Program-made: the position numbers and the translations under genes
Assembly: GCA_903832055.1 (NCBI GenBank)
Contig: CAILAC010000016.1
Location: 1,054,001 to 1,118,000 of the forward strand
Direction: 5' to 3'
DNA length: 64,000 nucleotides
DNA from: an uncultured Acidobacteriota bacterium
GTDB taxonomy: Bacteria > Acidobacteriota > Terriglobia > Terriglobales > Acidobacteriaceae
The notes under the pieces: model-generated
Told to the model about the DNA's origin: nothing
The model's database searches: none
Seen by the model: only the letters and a program-made list of their open reading frames with translations
Part shown: piece after piece, positions 19,283 through 28,022 of the stretch
Numbering within the stretch: position 1 is the stretch's first letter
How the letters are laid out: every line of letters begins with the position of its first letter

Positions 19283-21160
19283 ATGAAGCTGGTAATGCGC
19301 GCGTTTGCCGTTTTGGTGGTCGCTTTCTCATCTGCTGGTATTGCTCTTGCACAGACGGCCGTGGCTGCGCCGATCGTGTTGACGGGGGCAGACAGGCGCC
19401 CGGCGATGTCGCTGGATGGGGATTGGCATGTTATCCCTGACCCGTATCAGACAGGGCTGTACGACTTTCACAAGCATGAGATCAAGCGCGGCTGGTTTGT
19501 GAATGAGAAGGCGAAGGCGGGAGATACCGGGCCGATTGATTATGACTTTGCCAGGTCGCCGACGATCAAGGTGCCGGGAGACTGGAATACGCAGCGGCCG
19601 GAGTTTTTCTATTACGAAGGGCTGATGTGGTACGAGAAGGATTTCAGTTATGAGGCCAAGCCGCATAGCAAGGTTTTCCTGCATGTGGGCGCGGCGAACT
19701 ATAAGTCAATCTTCTGGGTGAATGGGACAAAGGTCTGCGAGCACGAGGGCGGATTTACCGCGTTCAACTGCGAAGTGACTCAGGCGCTGAGGGCGGGGGA
19801 TAACTTCGTGGTGGCGGTGGTGGATAACACGCGGCACGAGGACAGCGTGCCGACGACGCAGACGGATTGGTGGAATTATGGCGGGTTGACGCGGTCGGTT
19901 TCGTTGATTGAGGTGCCGGAGACGTTTATTGATCAGTATGATTTGCATTTGAGCAAGACTGAGCCAGGGGTGATTGAGGGGTGGGTGCATGTCAGTGGGT
20001 CAAGTCTTAGCCATGTCACGATTGCGATTCCGGAGATGAACGTCGAAGGCAGCGTCGGCGTTGGGATCGCGGCCGAGGGGCCAGCGGTGAAAGAGTCTCG
20101 GGTTTCCATACATATAAATGTGCCGGGCCTAAAGCTGTGGTCGCCTGAGTCACCCAAGCTATACAAGGTAAAGATCGCTGCCGGTTTGGACAAGTCAGAA
20201 GATTCCGTTGAAGATGAGATCGGCTTCCGCACCGTTGAAGTCAAGAGTGACGAGATACTGCTGAACGGCAAGCCAGTCTTCCTGCGCGGGGTCTGCATTC
20301 ATGCTGAGGCGCCTTACCGGACGGGGCGCGCGAATACCGACAAGGACGCCGAAACTCTGCTGGGCTGGGCCAAGGAGATGGGTGCGAATTTTGTGCGGCT
20401 GGCGCACTATCCTCATGACGAAACGATGCTGCGCGCGGCCGACCGGATGGGCCTGCTGGTGTGGAGCGAGAATCCTGTCTACTGGGCGGTGCAGTTTGAG
20501 AAGCCCGAGGTCTATGCCAAGGCCGAGCAGCAGTTACAGGAAGAGATTGGCACGAGCCGCAACCATGCGGCCATCATCCTGTGGTCGATGGCCAACGAGA
20601 CGCCGATCAACGATGCGCGCAACAAGTTTCTCTCTTCGCTGGCCGCCCGGGCACGCGAGCTGGACCCGACGCGGCTGATTACGGCGGCGCTACTGGTGCA
20701 TACCGAGGCCAACGGCGCGCGATCGACTAAAGTCGTCGATGACCCGCTGGGGCAGTATCTCGACGTCATTGGGACCAACGAATACATCGGCTGGTACGAG
20801 CAGCACCCTGAGACGGCGGACGTGACGGACTGGAAGATTGCCTATCAAAAGCCGCTGATCATGAGCGAGTTTGGCGGCGACGCGAAGGCCGGGCTGCATG
20901 GCGGCGACAATGACCGCTGGACGGAGGAGTACCAGGCGAATATCTTCAGGCATCAGCTGGGCATGCTCAACCGCATCGGGCAACTGCGCGGGATGAGCCC
21001 CTGGATTCTGATGGATTTTCGCTCGCCGCGGCGGGTGCTGCCGGGGGTGCAGGATAACTTCAACCGCAAGGGGCTGATCAGCGACCAGGGGGAGAAGAAG
21101 AAGGCTTTCTTCGTCTTGCAGAAGGCGTACACGGATAAGACGGTGGGCAAGGCGGATTGA
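19283..21160 (+). CDS. Glycoside hydrolase family 2 protein, beta-glucuronidase-like, secreted
   Basis: The 625-residue protein has a signal peptide (about residues 1-24) followed by the GH2 layout: a jelly-roll sugar-binding domain (MSLDGDW, RPEFFYYEGLMWYEKDF), an immunoglobulin-like domain and a TIM barrel from about residue 335 (FLRGVCIHAEAP, NFVRLAHYPHDETML). The acid/base is Glu439 in MANET and the nucleophile Glu529 in MSEFGG. The closest match by eye is the beta-glucuronidase/beta-galactosidase branch; exact sugar specificity cannot be read. A GAGGTTTCACG ribosome-binding region precedes the ATG. Confidence 0.9.
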   Translation: MKLVMRAFAVLVVAFSSAGIALAQTAVAAPIVLTGADRRPAMSLDGDWHVIPDPYQTGLYDFHKHEIKRGWFVNEKAKAGDTGPIDYDFARSPTIKVPGDWNTQRPEFFYYEGLMWYEKDFSYEAKPHSKVFLHVGAANYKSIFWVNGTKVCEHEGGFTAFNCEVTQALRAGDNFVVAVVDNTRHEDSVPTTQTDWWNYGGLTRSVSLIEVPETFIDQYDLHLSKTEPGVIEGWVHVSGSSLSHVTIAIPEMNVEGSVGVGIAAEGPAVKESRVSIHINVPGLKLWSPESPKLYKVKIAAGLDKSEDSVEDEIGFRTVEVKSDEILLNGKPVFLRGVCIHAEAPYRTGRANTDKDAETLLGWAKEMGANFVRLAHYPHDETMLRAADRMGLLVWSENPVYWAVQFEKPEVYAKAEQQLQEEIGTSRNHAAIILWSMANETPINDARNKFLSSLAARARELDPTRLITAALLVHTEANGARSTKVVDDPLGQYLDVIGTNEYIGWYEQHPETADVTDWKIAYQKPLIMSEFGGDAKAGLHGGDNDRWTEEYQANIFRHQLGMLNRIGQLRGMSPWILMDFRSPRRVLPGVQDNFNRKGLISDQGEKKKAFFVLQKAYTDKTVGKAD

Positions 21161-21181
21161 GTTTGGAGTTAGGATAGGAGC

Positions 21182-21472
21182 ATGAGGCCTTCGGAAGCAT
21201 TGCCGATTCATCGGGAAAGGATTCGCCAGCTAGTGCTTGAGGCTGGGATGACGAATCCGCGTGTGTTTGGGTCGGTGGTGCGGGGCGAGGATAACGAGGA
21301 GAGCGATTTGGATATTCTCGTGGACCCTGGTCCAAGGACGAGTTTATTCGACTTGGCTGGCTTGCAAATTGAAATCGAAACCATTTTGGGTGTTCGTGTC
21401 GATCTGCTTACGCCTGGATGTTTGCACTCCCGCTTCAGGGATAAGGTCCTAAGCGAGGTCAAGCCAGTATGA
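21182..21472 (+). CDS. MNT-type nucleotidyltransferase (MntA-like), coupled to a DUF2971 gene
   Basis: The 96-residue protein is a minimal nucleotidyltransferase of the DNA polymerase beta superfamily. The signature GS(x10)DxD is visible as Gly30-Ser31 and Asp42/Asp44 in SDLDILVD. Such proteins usually pair with a HEPN ribonuclease and disarm it by AMPylation (MntA-HepT). No HEPN gene is next to it here. Its stop overlaps the start of the DUF2971 gene in an ATGA junction, so the partner may be different. TAGGAT (21170-21175) ends 6 nt before the ATG, leaving AGGAG too close to serve as a normal ribosome-binding site. Confidence 0.88.
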   Translation: MRPSEALPIHRERIRQLVLEAGMTNPRVFGSVVRGEDNEESDLDILVDPGPRTSLFDLAGLQIEIETILGVRVDLLTPGCLHSRFRDKVLSEVKPV

Positions 21473-22461
21473 GCGAACCAACCGAATTGGAGGAGCCGCA
21501 AAGCGTCAAACTTCCTGATCTGCTATACCACTACACGGACCAGGTCGGGCTACTTGGAATTCTAGAGAAAAAAGCAATTTGGGCGACCCATGTGCGCTAC
21601 CTAAATGACGCAACAGAATGGATTCGTGGACTAGAAATTTACCGTCAATGCATAGAGGAAGCTGTGGATAAAGGCGAGGTGGAGCGAACCGTTCACCTGC
21701 TATATCCCAATATTCGAGAGTCTTTAGTCTTAGAAGCGTCTCAGGCATTACGGACTTTTCTTCAGCAATTAACGGACCCTCTCGACGACGTGCATTGTTT
21801 CGTCACATCCTTTTGCGAGCCGAGAGTCAATAAATTCAATTCCAATGAGTGGGTCGGTGATGATCTGAGCCAGTGGAGGGGCTACTCAGGCGGTTCGGGC
21901 GGATTTGCAATCGGGTTCGACCCGAGCATTTTCGTGCGGAGAATTGGATCTATGGGTGGTTCTCCAGACGGTGGCCCTTTGTTTGGGGCTTGTATCTACG
22001 ACGAGAATATTCAAAGATCCGCCTACAAGGAGATTGTTTCGGAGCTTCTCAAGCTGGAAGTGGACTTTGAACTTAAAGTCTCGCAAGAACTTTCAGACGA
22101 ATCCGAGCATCTCGAGACTTATTCGAGTGAGAAGCTAAGAATTATTGGAAAGCTTGTTGCTACTATCGCACGAACCAAAGATTCAGGTTTCGAAAGCGAA
22201 CGTGAATGGCGATTGGTTCGCCTTCAAACTAAAGAACACACTAGTGTCTCTTTCAGGAATGGTAAGTCAAGCATTATCCCTTACCTCCCCATACCCTTGA
22301 CGCACGAAATTGAAGAGCTCTCTATCATTAAGCGCGTCGTTGTTGGACCCTCCCCAAGGGCTAGGGATACGGAACAAGCATTGAAGATGCTGTTCCAAAA
22401 CCGTCGAGGGTGTGAAGGAATCGAAGTTCTTCGTTCCATGGTTCCTTACCGCGATTGGTGA
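21469..22461 (+). CDS. DUF2971 domain protein
   Basis: The 330-residue cytosolic protein starts with the DUF2971 hallmark at about residues 18-48: LLYHYTDQVGLLGILEKK, then IWATHVRYLNDATEW. Later family features are LSQWRGYSGGSGGFAIGFD, ESEREWRLVR and VVVGPSPRA near the end. The N-terminal HYT...L..IL....WAT pattern is reminiscent of ADP-ribosyltransferase-like folds such as DarT, but that is my inference. Codon use is richer in A/T-ending codons than the neighbours, suggesting later acquisition. It overlaps the nucleotidyltransferase gene by 4 nt and ends just upstream of rnpB. Confidence 0.85.
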   Translation: MSEPTELEEPQSVKLPDLLYHYTDQVGLLGILEKKAIWATHVRYLNDATEWIRGLEIYRQCIEEAVDKGEVERTVHLLYPNIRESLVLEASQALRTFLQQLTDPLDDVHCFVTSFCEPRVNKFNSNEWVGDDLSQWRGYSGGSGGFAIGFDPSIFVRRIGSMGGSPDGGPLFGACIYDENIQRSAYKEIVSELLKLEVDFELKVSQELSDESEHLETYSSEKLRIIGKLVATIARTKDSGFESEREWRLVRLQTKEHTSVSFRNGKSSIIPYLPIPLTHEIEELSIIKRVVVGPSPRARDTEQALKMLFQNRRGCEGIEVLRSMVPYRDW

Positions 22462-22474
22462 AAGTGATTTCGCG

Positions 22475-22480
22475 TAGAAT
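22475..22480 (+). promoter_or_regulatory. Probable -10 element of rnpB
   Basis: TAGAAT lies 11 nt upstream of the inferred 5' end of the RNase P RNA, at the right place for a -10 hexamer. The same hexamer precedes glyA, tgt, lipA and frr. No good -35 box is visible at standard spacing. Confidence 0.45.
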
Positions 22481-22491
22481 GGAAGCAGCAA

Positions 22492-22968
22492 GGGAGCTGG
22501 GCGGTCGCTGCTGGGCACTGGGCTGAGAGGTCTTGTTGTTCAGGGGAGGAAAGTCCGAACTCCGCAGGGCAGTGTGCCGGATAACGTCCGGGACGTGAGC
22601 TTCAAGGCTTACGGACGGCCAGTGCCACAGAGAAGATACCGCCTCGGTTACCTGGGCTTTCGCAAGAGAGCGCAGCCACCCGTTGGGAGCATGCTCCTGG
22701 CGCGCCGGGGTAAGGGTGAAAAGGTGCGGTAAGAGCGCACCGCTGCTGTTGTAAAGCAGCAGGCAGGGTAAACCCCACACGGAGCAAGACCAAATAGGGA
22801 GGGACTCGCAAAGCCGAAGAACCCGGCTGCGGGGCGCATCGGCTCGATGCGCGACAGGCGGTTTGAGCAATTGCCGAAACCTCCGGGTAGGTTGCTGATG
22901 AGCGTTCGCGGTAACGCGACGCCTAGAGGAATGACCGCACACGACAGAATTCGGCTTACAGGCTCTTT
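22492..22968 (+). ncRNA. rnpB: RNase P RNA, bacterial class A
   Basis: This is the catalytic RNA that trims tRNA 5' leaders. Universally conserved blocks are present in order: GAGGAAAGTCCGAACTCC near the 5' end, CAGTGCCACAGAGAAGATACC, GGGTAAGGGTGAAAAGGTGCGGTAAGAGCGCACC (in parts), AACCCCACACGGAGCAAGACC with AAATAGG, and near the 3' end AGAGGAATGACCGC followed by ACAGAATTCGGCTTACAGG. The 5' GGAGCTG and 3' CAGGCTC can pair as helix P1, with a bulge. Ends are estimated to within about 10 nt. Reading frames across it are artefacts. Confidence 0.96.
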
Positions 22969-23027
22969 TGCTGAAATGACGGCCCTGTCTGGGAAACCAG
23001 GCGGGGCCGGCCTGATTTTGGGCTTCC

Positions 23028-23429
23028 TCAGAGCCCCGGCGCGGATAAGAGCAAAGACTCGACACGCATGATGGCAATGCCCTGAAACGGGTGCATGCGG
23101 AGCAGGACTTTGTCTCCGGTGACGATGCAATCGGCGATACCCGCCACGGCGCATTCGAGCACGCGGTTGTCGTCTGGATCAGGGCAGTCTGTCAGTGAGA
23201 AGGCTGGCTCAATAACCACCGCTGCGTCCCAGAGGGGACCGCAGGCAAGTGTGATTACTCTGTTCTCCCAGAGGAACCTCTCTGCGAGGATGCGTTCCGT
23301 CTCGCGGCGGAGTGGAGGGGAGGTGAGCATGATGAATGCTCCCGCTTCGGCGAGTTTGAGGACTTCAAGGGGCTTACCGCCGAAGAGCAATGCCGAAATG
23401 ATCACATTTGTATCAAGGACGACCCGCAT
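23028..23429 (-). CDS. PIN-domain toxin (COG1569-type putative toxin)
   Basis: The 133-residue protein opens with RVVLDTNVIISALLFGG, the first PIN acidic site (Asp6). Further sites are the Glu residues in LRRETERIL and the C-terminal DCPDPDDNRVLECA with CIVTGD. PIN domains are Mg-dependent RNases. The gene overlaps the ribbon-helix-helix gene by 17 nt and follows it, the standard antitoxin-then-toxin order. All catalytic acidic residues appear present, so it is probably active. Confidence 0.9.
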   Translation of the reverse strand: MRVVLDTNVIISALLFGGKPLEVLKLAEAGAFIMLTSPPLRRETERILAERFLWENRVITLACGPLWDAAVVIEPAFSLTDCPDPDDNRVLECAVAGIADCIVTGDKVLLRMHPFQGIAIMRVESLLLSAPGL

Positions 23430-23721
23430 GGGTGCCTGCTGTCACATCTGAGTTTTCATGCACCGCTGCCTTTGCGTTTCGAAAGCTTCTGACCAGGTCG
23501 ACCACGTCTTCCTCATTGCGGACACCGGCCTGGAGCGCGGACGCTGCGCCGAGTTCGGCGAGGCTTGCCCAGCGTCCCTGCTGCAGTTGATGGCGCTGAT
23601 AGCGGCGCAGGGCTTCGCGCACGAGTTCGCTCATGGTGCGGTTTTCCTGACGGGCCAGCTCCTGGGTTGCCAGCAACATTGGCTCGGGCAGCGTGATGGA
23701 AAGAACCCTGGTAGTTCGCAT
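23413..23721 (-). CDS. Ribbon-helix-helix antitoxin paired with the PIN toxin
   Basis: The 102-residue protein has an N-terminal ribbon-helix-helix DNA-binding motif (about residues 3-45: TRVLSITLPEPMLLATQELA, MSELVREALRRYQ), as in CopG/ParD-type antitoxins. The C-terminal 50 residues are the likely toxin-binding tail. It is the first gene of the pair; GAGAGGTG precedes the ATG. A perfect palindrome 14 nt upstream of the start codon is a credible operator for autorepression. Confidence 0.9.
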   Translation of the reverse strand: MRTTRVLSITLPEPMLLATQELARQENRTMSELVREALRRYQRHQLQQGRWASLAELGAASALQAGVRNEEDVVDLVRSFRNAKAAVHENSDVTAGTHAGRP

Positions 23722-23734
23722 CGAGCACCTCTCG

Positions 23735-23761
23735 ATATGATTTTATCGTACTTAATCATAT
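23735..23761. promoter_or_regulatory. Palindromic operator of the PIN toxin-antitoxin pair
   Basis: ATATGATT (23735-23742) and AATCATAT (23754-23761) form a perfect 8-bp inverted repeat with an 11-nt spacer, about one helical turn apart centre to centre. It is AT-rich in a GC-rich setting and lies 14 nt upstream of the antitoxin start. On the minus strand the spacer contains TACGAT, a possible -10, so binding would block transcription. Confidence 0.65.
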
Positions 23762-23822
23762 TCAAAGAGAGAGAAATGGGAAGGCCTGCTGGCGTCGCAG
23801 GCCGTCATCGTAGGATGGAGAA

Positions 23823-24257
23823 ATGTTGCGAGTGAAGTTGTTGGCTGAGGGAGCCCGTGCGCCGGAAGTCGCGCATCCGGGTGAGGATCTGGGGTATGAC
23901 GTGTTTGCGCTGGAGGCGGTGGAGCTTTGGGCTCGGGCTGCGGTGCGAGTGCGGACAGGAATCGCCGTCGAGGCGCGGCATCCCGAAACCAGAGCAGCTC
24001 TGGGGCTGCTGGTGCGGGACCGCTCATCGATGGCATCGCGCGGCGTGGCGGTAACGGGCGGGGTGATTGACGCCGGGTATCGCGGGGAGATTCAGATCCT
24101 GCTGACCAACCTGACCGATACGGCGATCCGCATCGAGGCGGGGGACAAGATCGCGCAGATGATTCCGGTGCCGGTGCTGACAGGGGTGGTTACAATCGTA
24201 GATTCCCTGGCTGACTCGACGCGCGCTGAGAAGGGTTTTGGGAGCTCGGGGAGATAG
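23823..24257 (+). CDS. dut: dUTP diphosphatase
   Basis: The 144-residue trimeric dUTPase hydrolyses dUTP to dUMP and pyrophosphate, keeping uracil out of DNA and feeding dTMP synthesis. Motif 1 is seen as HPGEDLGYDVFA, motif 2 as DRSSMASRGV, motif 3 as GVIDAGYRGEIQ, motif 4 as GDKIAQMI and the C-terminal motif 5 as RAEKGFGSSGR. Length is normal. TAGGAT (23811-23816) ends 6 nt before the ATG, so the transcript may be leaderless. Confidence 0.96.
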   Translation: MLRVKLLAEGARAPEVAHPGEDLGYDVFALEAVELWARAAVRVRTGIAVEARHPETRAALGLLVRDRSSMASRGVAVTGGVIDAGYRGEIQILLTNLTDTAIRIEAGDKIAQMIPVPVLTGVVTIVDSLADSTRAEKGFGSSGR

Positions 24258-24276
24258 ACGCGGGAGTAGGAAATAG

Positions 24277-24313
24277 AAAGGCCAGGAGGATGATGTCCTC
24301 CTGGCCTTTGTTG
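24277..24313. terminator. Bidirectional terminator between dut and the tricorn protease gene
   Basis: A perfect 14-bp stem (24277-24290 with 24296-24309) has a 5-nt loop, with A-rich and T-rich flanks on the two sides. It starts 20 nt after the dut stop and faces the convergent protease gene. Confidence 0.85.
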
Positions 24314-24328
24314 TGTGTGTTCGACAGC

Positions 24329-27300
24329 TTAATTTTTGCCGAGGCCGTCGTTCTGGTGGTAGTTGGGATAGGGCGGGATGGCGAGGGTCGGGACGGGGTG
24401 GGCCTTCAGGTCTTCGAGGACGAGGTTGACGCCGGTCTCGAGTTGAAGGTCGTGACCTGCCGCGATGTCTTTGGGGGTCTCTTCGACGGCGATGTCTGGG
24501 GTGATGCCATGGTTTTCTACTTCCCAATCGCCGTTGATGCCGTAAATGGCGTAGCGAGGCGCAGTGACACTGCCGCCGTCCAGCAGAGGCGGAAAGCCTC
24601 CGATGCCGACCAGGCCGCCCCAGGTGCGGGTTCCGATGAGCTTGCCGATGCCCGCTTTGCGGAAGTACCAGGGCATGGCGTCGCCGCCGGAGCCGGAGTT
24701 CTGGTTGATCAGCATGGCCTTGGGTCCGAGGATGGCGCCGACTGAGTCGTGGATGGGTTTGCCGTCGCGCTCGATCGCTCCTGAAAGAAGCTGGCGGCGG
24801 AGCACGTCAACGATGTAGTCGGCGATGAAGCCGCCTTCGTTCCAGCGTTCGTCAAGAACGAGTGCCTGTTTGTCGAGCTGTGCGTAGAAATAGCGGTTGA
24901 AGTTGGTGTATCCCGCGCCCGCCGTATTGGGCATATAGACGTAGGCAACTTTGCCGCCAGAGAGCTTGTCTACCTTGCGGCGGTTGTTCTCAATCCAATC
25001 GAGGTTGCGGAGGCCGTCTTCGTCGCCGGCGGGGACGACTGTGACTTCGCGGGAGCCCTTGCCGTCAGGATTTGGCCCGACGCTGAGGACGGTCTGTTTG
25101 CCGGCGGTGCCGTCGAAAAAGGAATAGAGGTTGTCTGCAGCGTGGAGCTCGCGGCCGTTGACGGCGAGCAGGTACTCGCCCTCTTTGACAGCGACGCCGG
25201 GCAGGGTGAGCGGGGAGCTGAGGCCGGGGGTCCAGTTTTGCCCGCCGAGGATTTTGGCAAAGCGGTAGCGGTCGTTTTCAGTGGCGTAGTCCGCGCCGAG
25301 CAGACCGACGCCGGGGTTGTCCTCGTGCTTTTGCGGCCCGCCGATGAACATGTGGCCGATGGTGACTTCGCCGAGCATTTCGATCGAGAGGTACGAGAAC
25401 TCACTGCGTGAAGCGAGCCCGTCGAGATAGGGGCTGTAGCGGGCCATGACCTTGGGGATGGAGAGGCCGTGGGTGTTGGGGTCGTAGAGGAAGTCGCGCT
25501 GAATTCGCCAGGTTTCGTTGAAAATCTGCTTCCACTCGGCGCGCGGGTCGATAGTGGCGGTCATGCCGCTTAGATTGAGCGGTTTGCCGCCGTCGCCGCC
25601 GGGCTTGAGGTCGTCGGTCCCAACCAGCGAAAAGCTGTTGTGCTGGGCGACGAGGGCCTTGGAGGCGTCGGCTGAGACGAGGAAGTTGTCAATGTCTGAA
25701 AGGACCTGCTCGGTCTTGCGCTTTTCGAGTGTGAATCGCCAGACGGCGCGAATGCCGGGACCTCCGCCCTCGTTGGAGCTGCGGCCAAAAGGCTGGCTTT
25801 CGAGCAGGTAGACGACGCCGGTTTTGCCTACGACCAGACCGCCGTAGTTGCGTGCGGGAACAGGCAGGGCGAGGATGCGGTTGCCGATGTTTTCAAGGTC
25901 AACTTTGACTTCGACAGGCTTGGCGTCTTTGCTGTCTTTCTCCTTCTCATCGCCGCTGGCTGTGGCCTTGGCATCTTTGGCGGCCTTGGCGTCGTCGGCA
26001 GGTTTCTTGTCGGCGGACTTATCAGCCTTCTTGTCGTCCTTCTTTTCGACTTTGATCTTTTCGTCGTCGCTCTCCGGGGGCAGCGGCGAAGCCTCATCTT
26101 TGCCCAGCACGACGACGTAGGCTGAGCGGGTCTGAGCGCGGTCGAGCGAGGAGAGGTCGATGCCGGCGCGCGAGGGTCCGTCATCGGTGGAAGCGAGGAA
26201 GTAGAGGTATTTGCCGTTGGCGTCAAAGACCGGGTTCAACGCATCGATCATGCCGTCGGTGACCTGGGTGGCGGTGTGTGTCGCCAGCGAGTAGAGGAAG
26301 ACTGCATCCAGCGAATTGTCGAGGTCACGGGTGTAGGTGATCCATTTGGAATCAGGCGACCAGGTGGCGCGGAAGCCGTCTTCGCCAAAGCCACCATCAT
26401 GCGCGGTTTCAACGAGGACGGGCTTGCCGGCTGGAACATCCTTCCCTTTGTCGTCTTTAGAGGGCGCATCGAGATACCAGAGGTGGAGGTGCTTGTCGGT
26501 GTAGAGCAGGTGCTTGGAGTCCGGCGACCACTGCAGGTTGTAGAAGTAGGAGGGGTTGGGGCCAAGATCGATGACGGTGGGTGCCTTGAAACCTGTCTGT
26601 TCCTTGAGGAAGAGCTGGTATTCGCCGGAAGCGTCAGAGAAGTAGGCGATGGTCTTGCCGTCCGGGGACCAGGAAGGAGAGCGTTCGGCGGCGGTAGACG
26701 TGTTGGTGAGGTTGCGCGTGTCACCTTTTTCGGCTGGCACGGTGAAGATATCGCCGTGGGCCTCGACGGCTACGCGGGCACCGGTGGGGGAAAGGGCGGC
26801 GCTCTGGATTTCGTCCGCCCCGATGGAGGCGAGATGGGGGGCGAGTGTAGGCAGGTCACCGTGTACCTGGATGGAGAGAGTCTCGTCTTTCCCCGGCTCG
26901 TTTGAGGCAGAGAGCGAGAGCAGGTGGAGCGAGCCGAACTGCTCGTAGACGAGGGCTCCGGGACCGGCCTGGACTGTCTTCAAATCGAGACCGGAGTTGG
27001 GCGTGGCGAGCGAGACGGCTTTGCTCTTTGTGTCGTAGCGGAAGAGCGAAACCGGGCCTTCTTTGCCGTTACTGCCGCGGTTACTGAGGAAGTAAATCTG
27101 GTCGCCGACCCAGACCGGGTGAGAATCCATGTTGTTTTCGCTGGGGATTTTGACCAGATCGAGGGTTTTGAGATTGACGATCCAGATGGGGAAGTTCTGC
27201 CCGCCGTGGTAGCGCTTCCAGGCGGGTTGCCAGCGGGTGATGGATTGGTAGGCGATTGACTGGCCGTCGGGGGAAAACGAGCCTTCAGAGCCTGCGGGCA

Positions 27301-27808
27301 GCGGAAGGGCCTCGGGAATGCCGGAGCCATCGGCGTGGACGCGGAAGAGGCGGTTGAAGTGGCGATAACTGGTCATCTGGCTGGCAATGAGCAGGTCTTT
27401 GCCGTCCGGGGTCCAGCCGAGGATGAGGCTGCCGGCCGGATGCCAGGTAATGCGTTTGGGGATGCCGCCATTGGCAGGGATGACGTAAACGTCAGTGCTG
27501 CCGCTGAGGTGCGCGGAGTAGGCGATGCGCGAGCCATCGGGAGAGAAATAGGGTCCGCCGTTGACCTGGGCAGTGGAGGTAAGACGCTGGGCTTCGCCGC
27601 CGGTGCGGGCAACGGTCCAGACATCGTCTGCATACCTGAATGCCACGGTAGTCTGGCTGAGCGAGGGGTAGCGAAGCAGGAGCGGCGGGTTCGCCGGATT
27701 TGCTGCGGAATCTGTCATGGCCTGCAGCGGAAAGGCGGCAAGGAACGCAAGGACCAGGAAGGCAAAAGCGCAGATGGCGCGACGGCGGACGGGATTCAGC
27801 AGGGGCAT
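24329..27808 (-). CDS. Tricorn-type serine protease (S41 family), exported
   Basis: Starting at MPLLNP (27808, with GGAGAC upstream) gives 1159 residues with a signal peptide (about 10-31). Then come beta-propeller repeats typical of tricorn (YFSPDGSRIAYSAH, WSPDGKTIAYFSD, WSPDSKHLLYTD), a core domain, a PDZ-like segment near VKEGEYLLAVNG and an S41 catalytic domain with NSGSGGDAMPWYF (Ser near residue 1040) and GTRTWGGLVG. Tricorn degrades oligopeptides; bacterial homologues are often periplasmic. Residues about 576-634 form an extreme Lys/Asp/Ala-rich linker. An upstream open frame to 28159 was rejected because it overlaps the next gene and lacks family features. Confidence 0.92.
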   Translation of the reverse strand: MPLLNPVRRRAICAFAFLVLAFLAAFPLQAMTDSAANPANPPLLLRYPSLSQTTVAFRYADDVWTVARTGGEAQRLTSTAQVNGGPYFSPDGSRIAYSAHLSGSTDVYVIPANGGIPKRITWHPAGSLILGWTPDGKDLLIASQMTSYRHFNRLFRVHADGSGIPEALPLPAGSEGSFSPDGQSIAYQSITRWQPAWKRYHGGQNFPIWIVNLKTLDLVKIPSENNMDSHPVWVGDQIYFLSNRGSNGKEGPVSLFRYDTKSKAVSLATPNSGLDLKTVQAGPGALVYEQFGSLHLLSLSASNEPGKDETLSIQVHGDLPTLAPHLASIGADEIQSAALSPTGARVAVEAHGDIFTVPAEKGDTRNLTNTSTAAERSPSWSPDGKTIAYFSDASGEYQLFLKEQTGFKAPTVIDLGPNPSYFYNLQWSPDSKHLLYTDKHLHLWYLDAPSKDDKGKDVPAGKPVLVETAHDGGFGEDGFRATWSPDSKWITYTRDLDNSLDAVFLYSLATHTATQVTDGMIDALNPVFDANGKYLYFLASTDDGPSRAGIDLSSLDRAQTRSAYVVVLGKDEASPLPPESDDEKIKVEKKDDKKADKSADKKPADDAKAAKDAKATASGDEKEKDSKDAKPVEVKVDLENIGNRILALPVPARNYGGLVVGKTGVVYLLESQPFGRSSNEGGGPGIRAVWRFTLEKRKTEQVLSDIDNFLVSADASKALVAQHNSFSLVGTDDLKPGGDGGKPLNLSGMTATIDPRAEWKQIFNETWRIQRDFLYDPNTHGLSIPKVMARYSPYLDGLASRSEFSYLSIEMLGEVTIGHMFIGGPQKHEDNPGVGLLGADYATENDRYRFAKILGGQNWTPGLSSPLTLPGVAVKEGEYLLAVNGRELHAADNLYSFFDGTAGKQTVLSVGPNPDGKGSREVTVVPAGDEDGLRNLDWIENNRRKVDKLSGGKVAYVYMPNTAGAGYTNFNRYFYAQLDKQALVLDERWNEGGFIADYIVDVLRRQLLSGAIERDGKPIHDSVGAILGPKAMLINQNSGSGGDAMPWYFRKAGIGKLIGTRTWGGLVGIGGFPPLLDGGSVTAPRYAIYGINGDWEVENHGITPDIAVEETPKDIAAGHDLQLETGVNLVLEDLKAHPVPTLAIPPYPNYHQNDGLGKN

Positions 27809-28022
27809 TGGGTCTCCGACGGGAACTTTCTGGAGTTGAACTGATCGTCTGTTGGCGATACGCAGGAAGAATACGCTGGGTTCCATGCCCGCGGGAACTG
27901 GAATTGACGCGACTGCGTAGACTCTTCTGAGCATACGTGTGGAATGGCTGCTAGACTTTGGGGCAGTGGGGATGATTTGCCCCGGAAACACGTCGGTAGC
28001 CAGCGGCAAGGAACGGATCAGG

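Noticed and set aside
22361-23077. Several open frames of 60-240 codons on both strands
   Set aside because: They cover the rnpB RNA gene, whose conserved blocks explain the sequence; none resembles a protein family.
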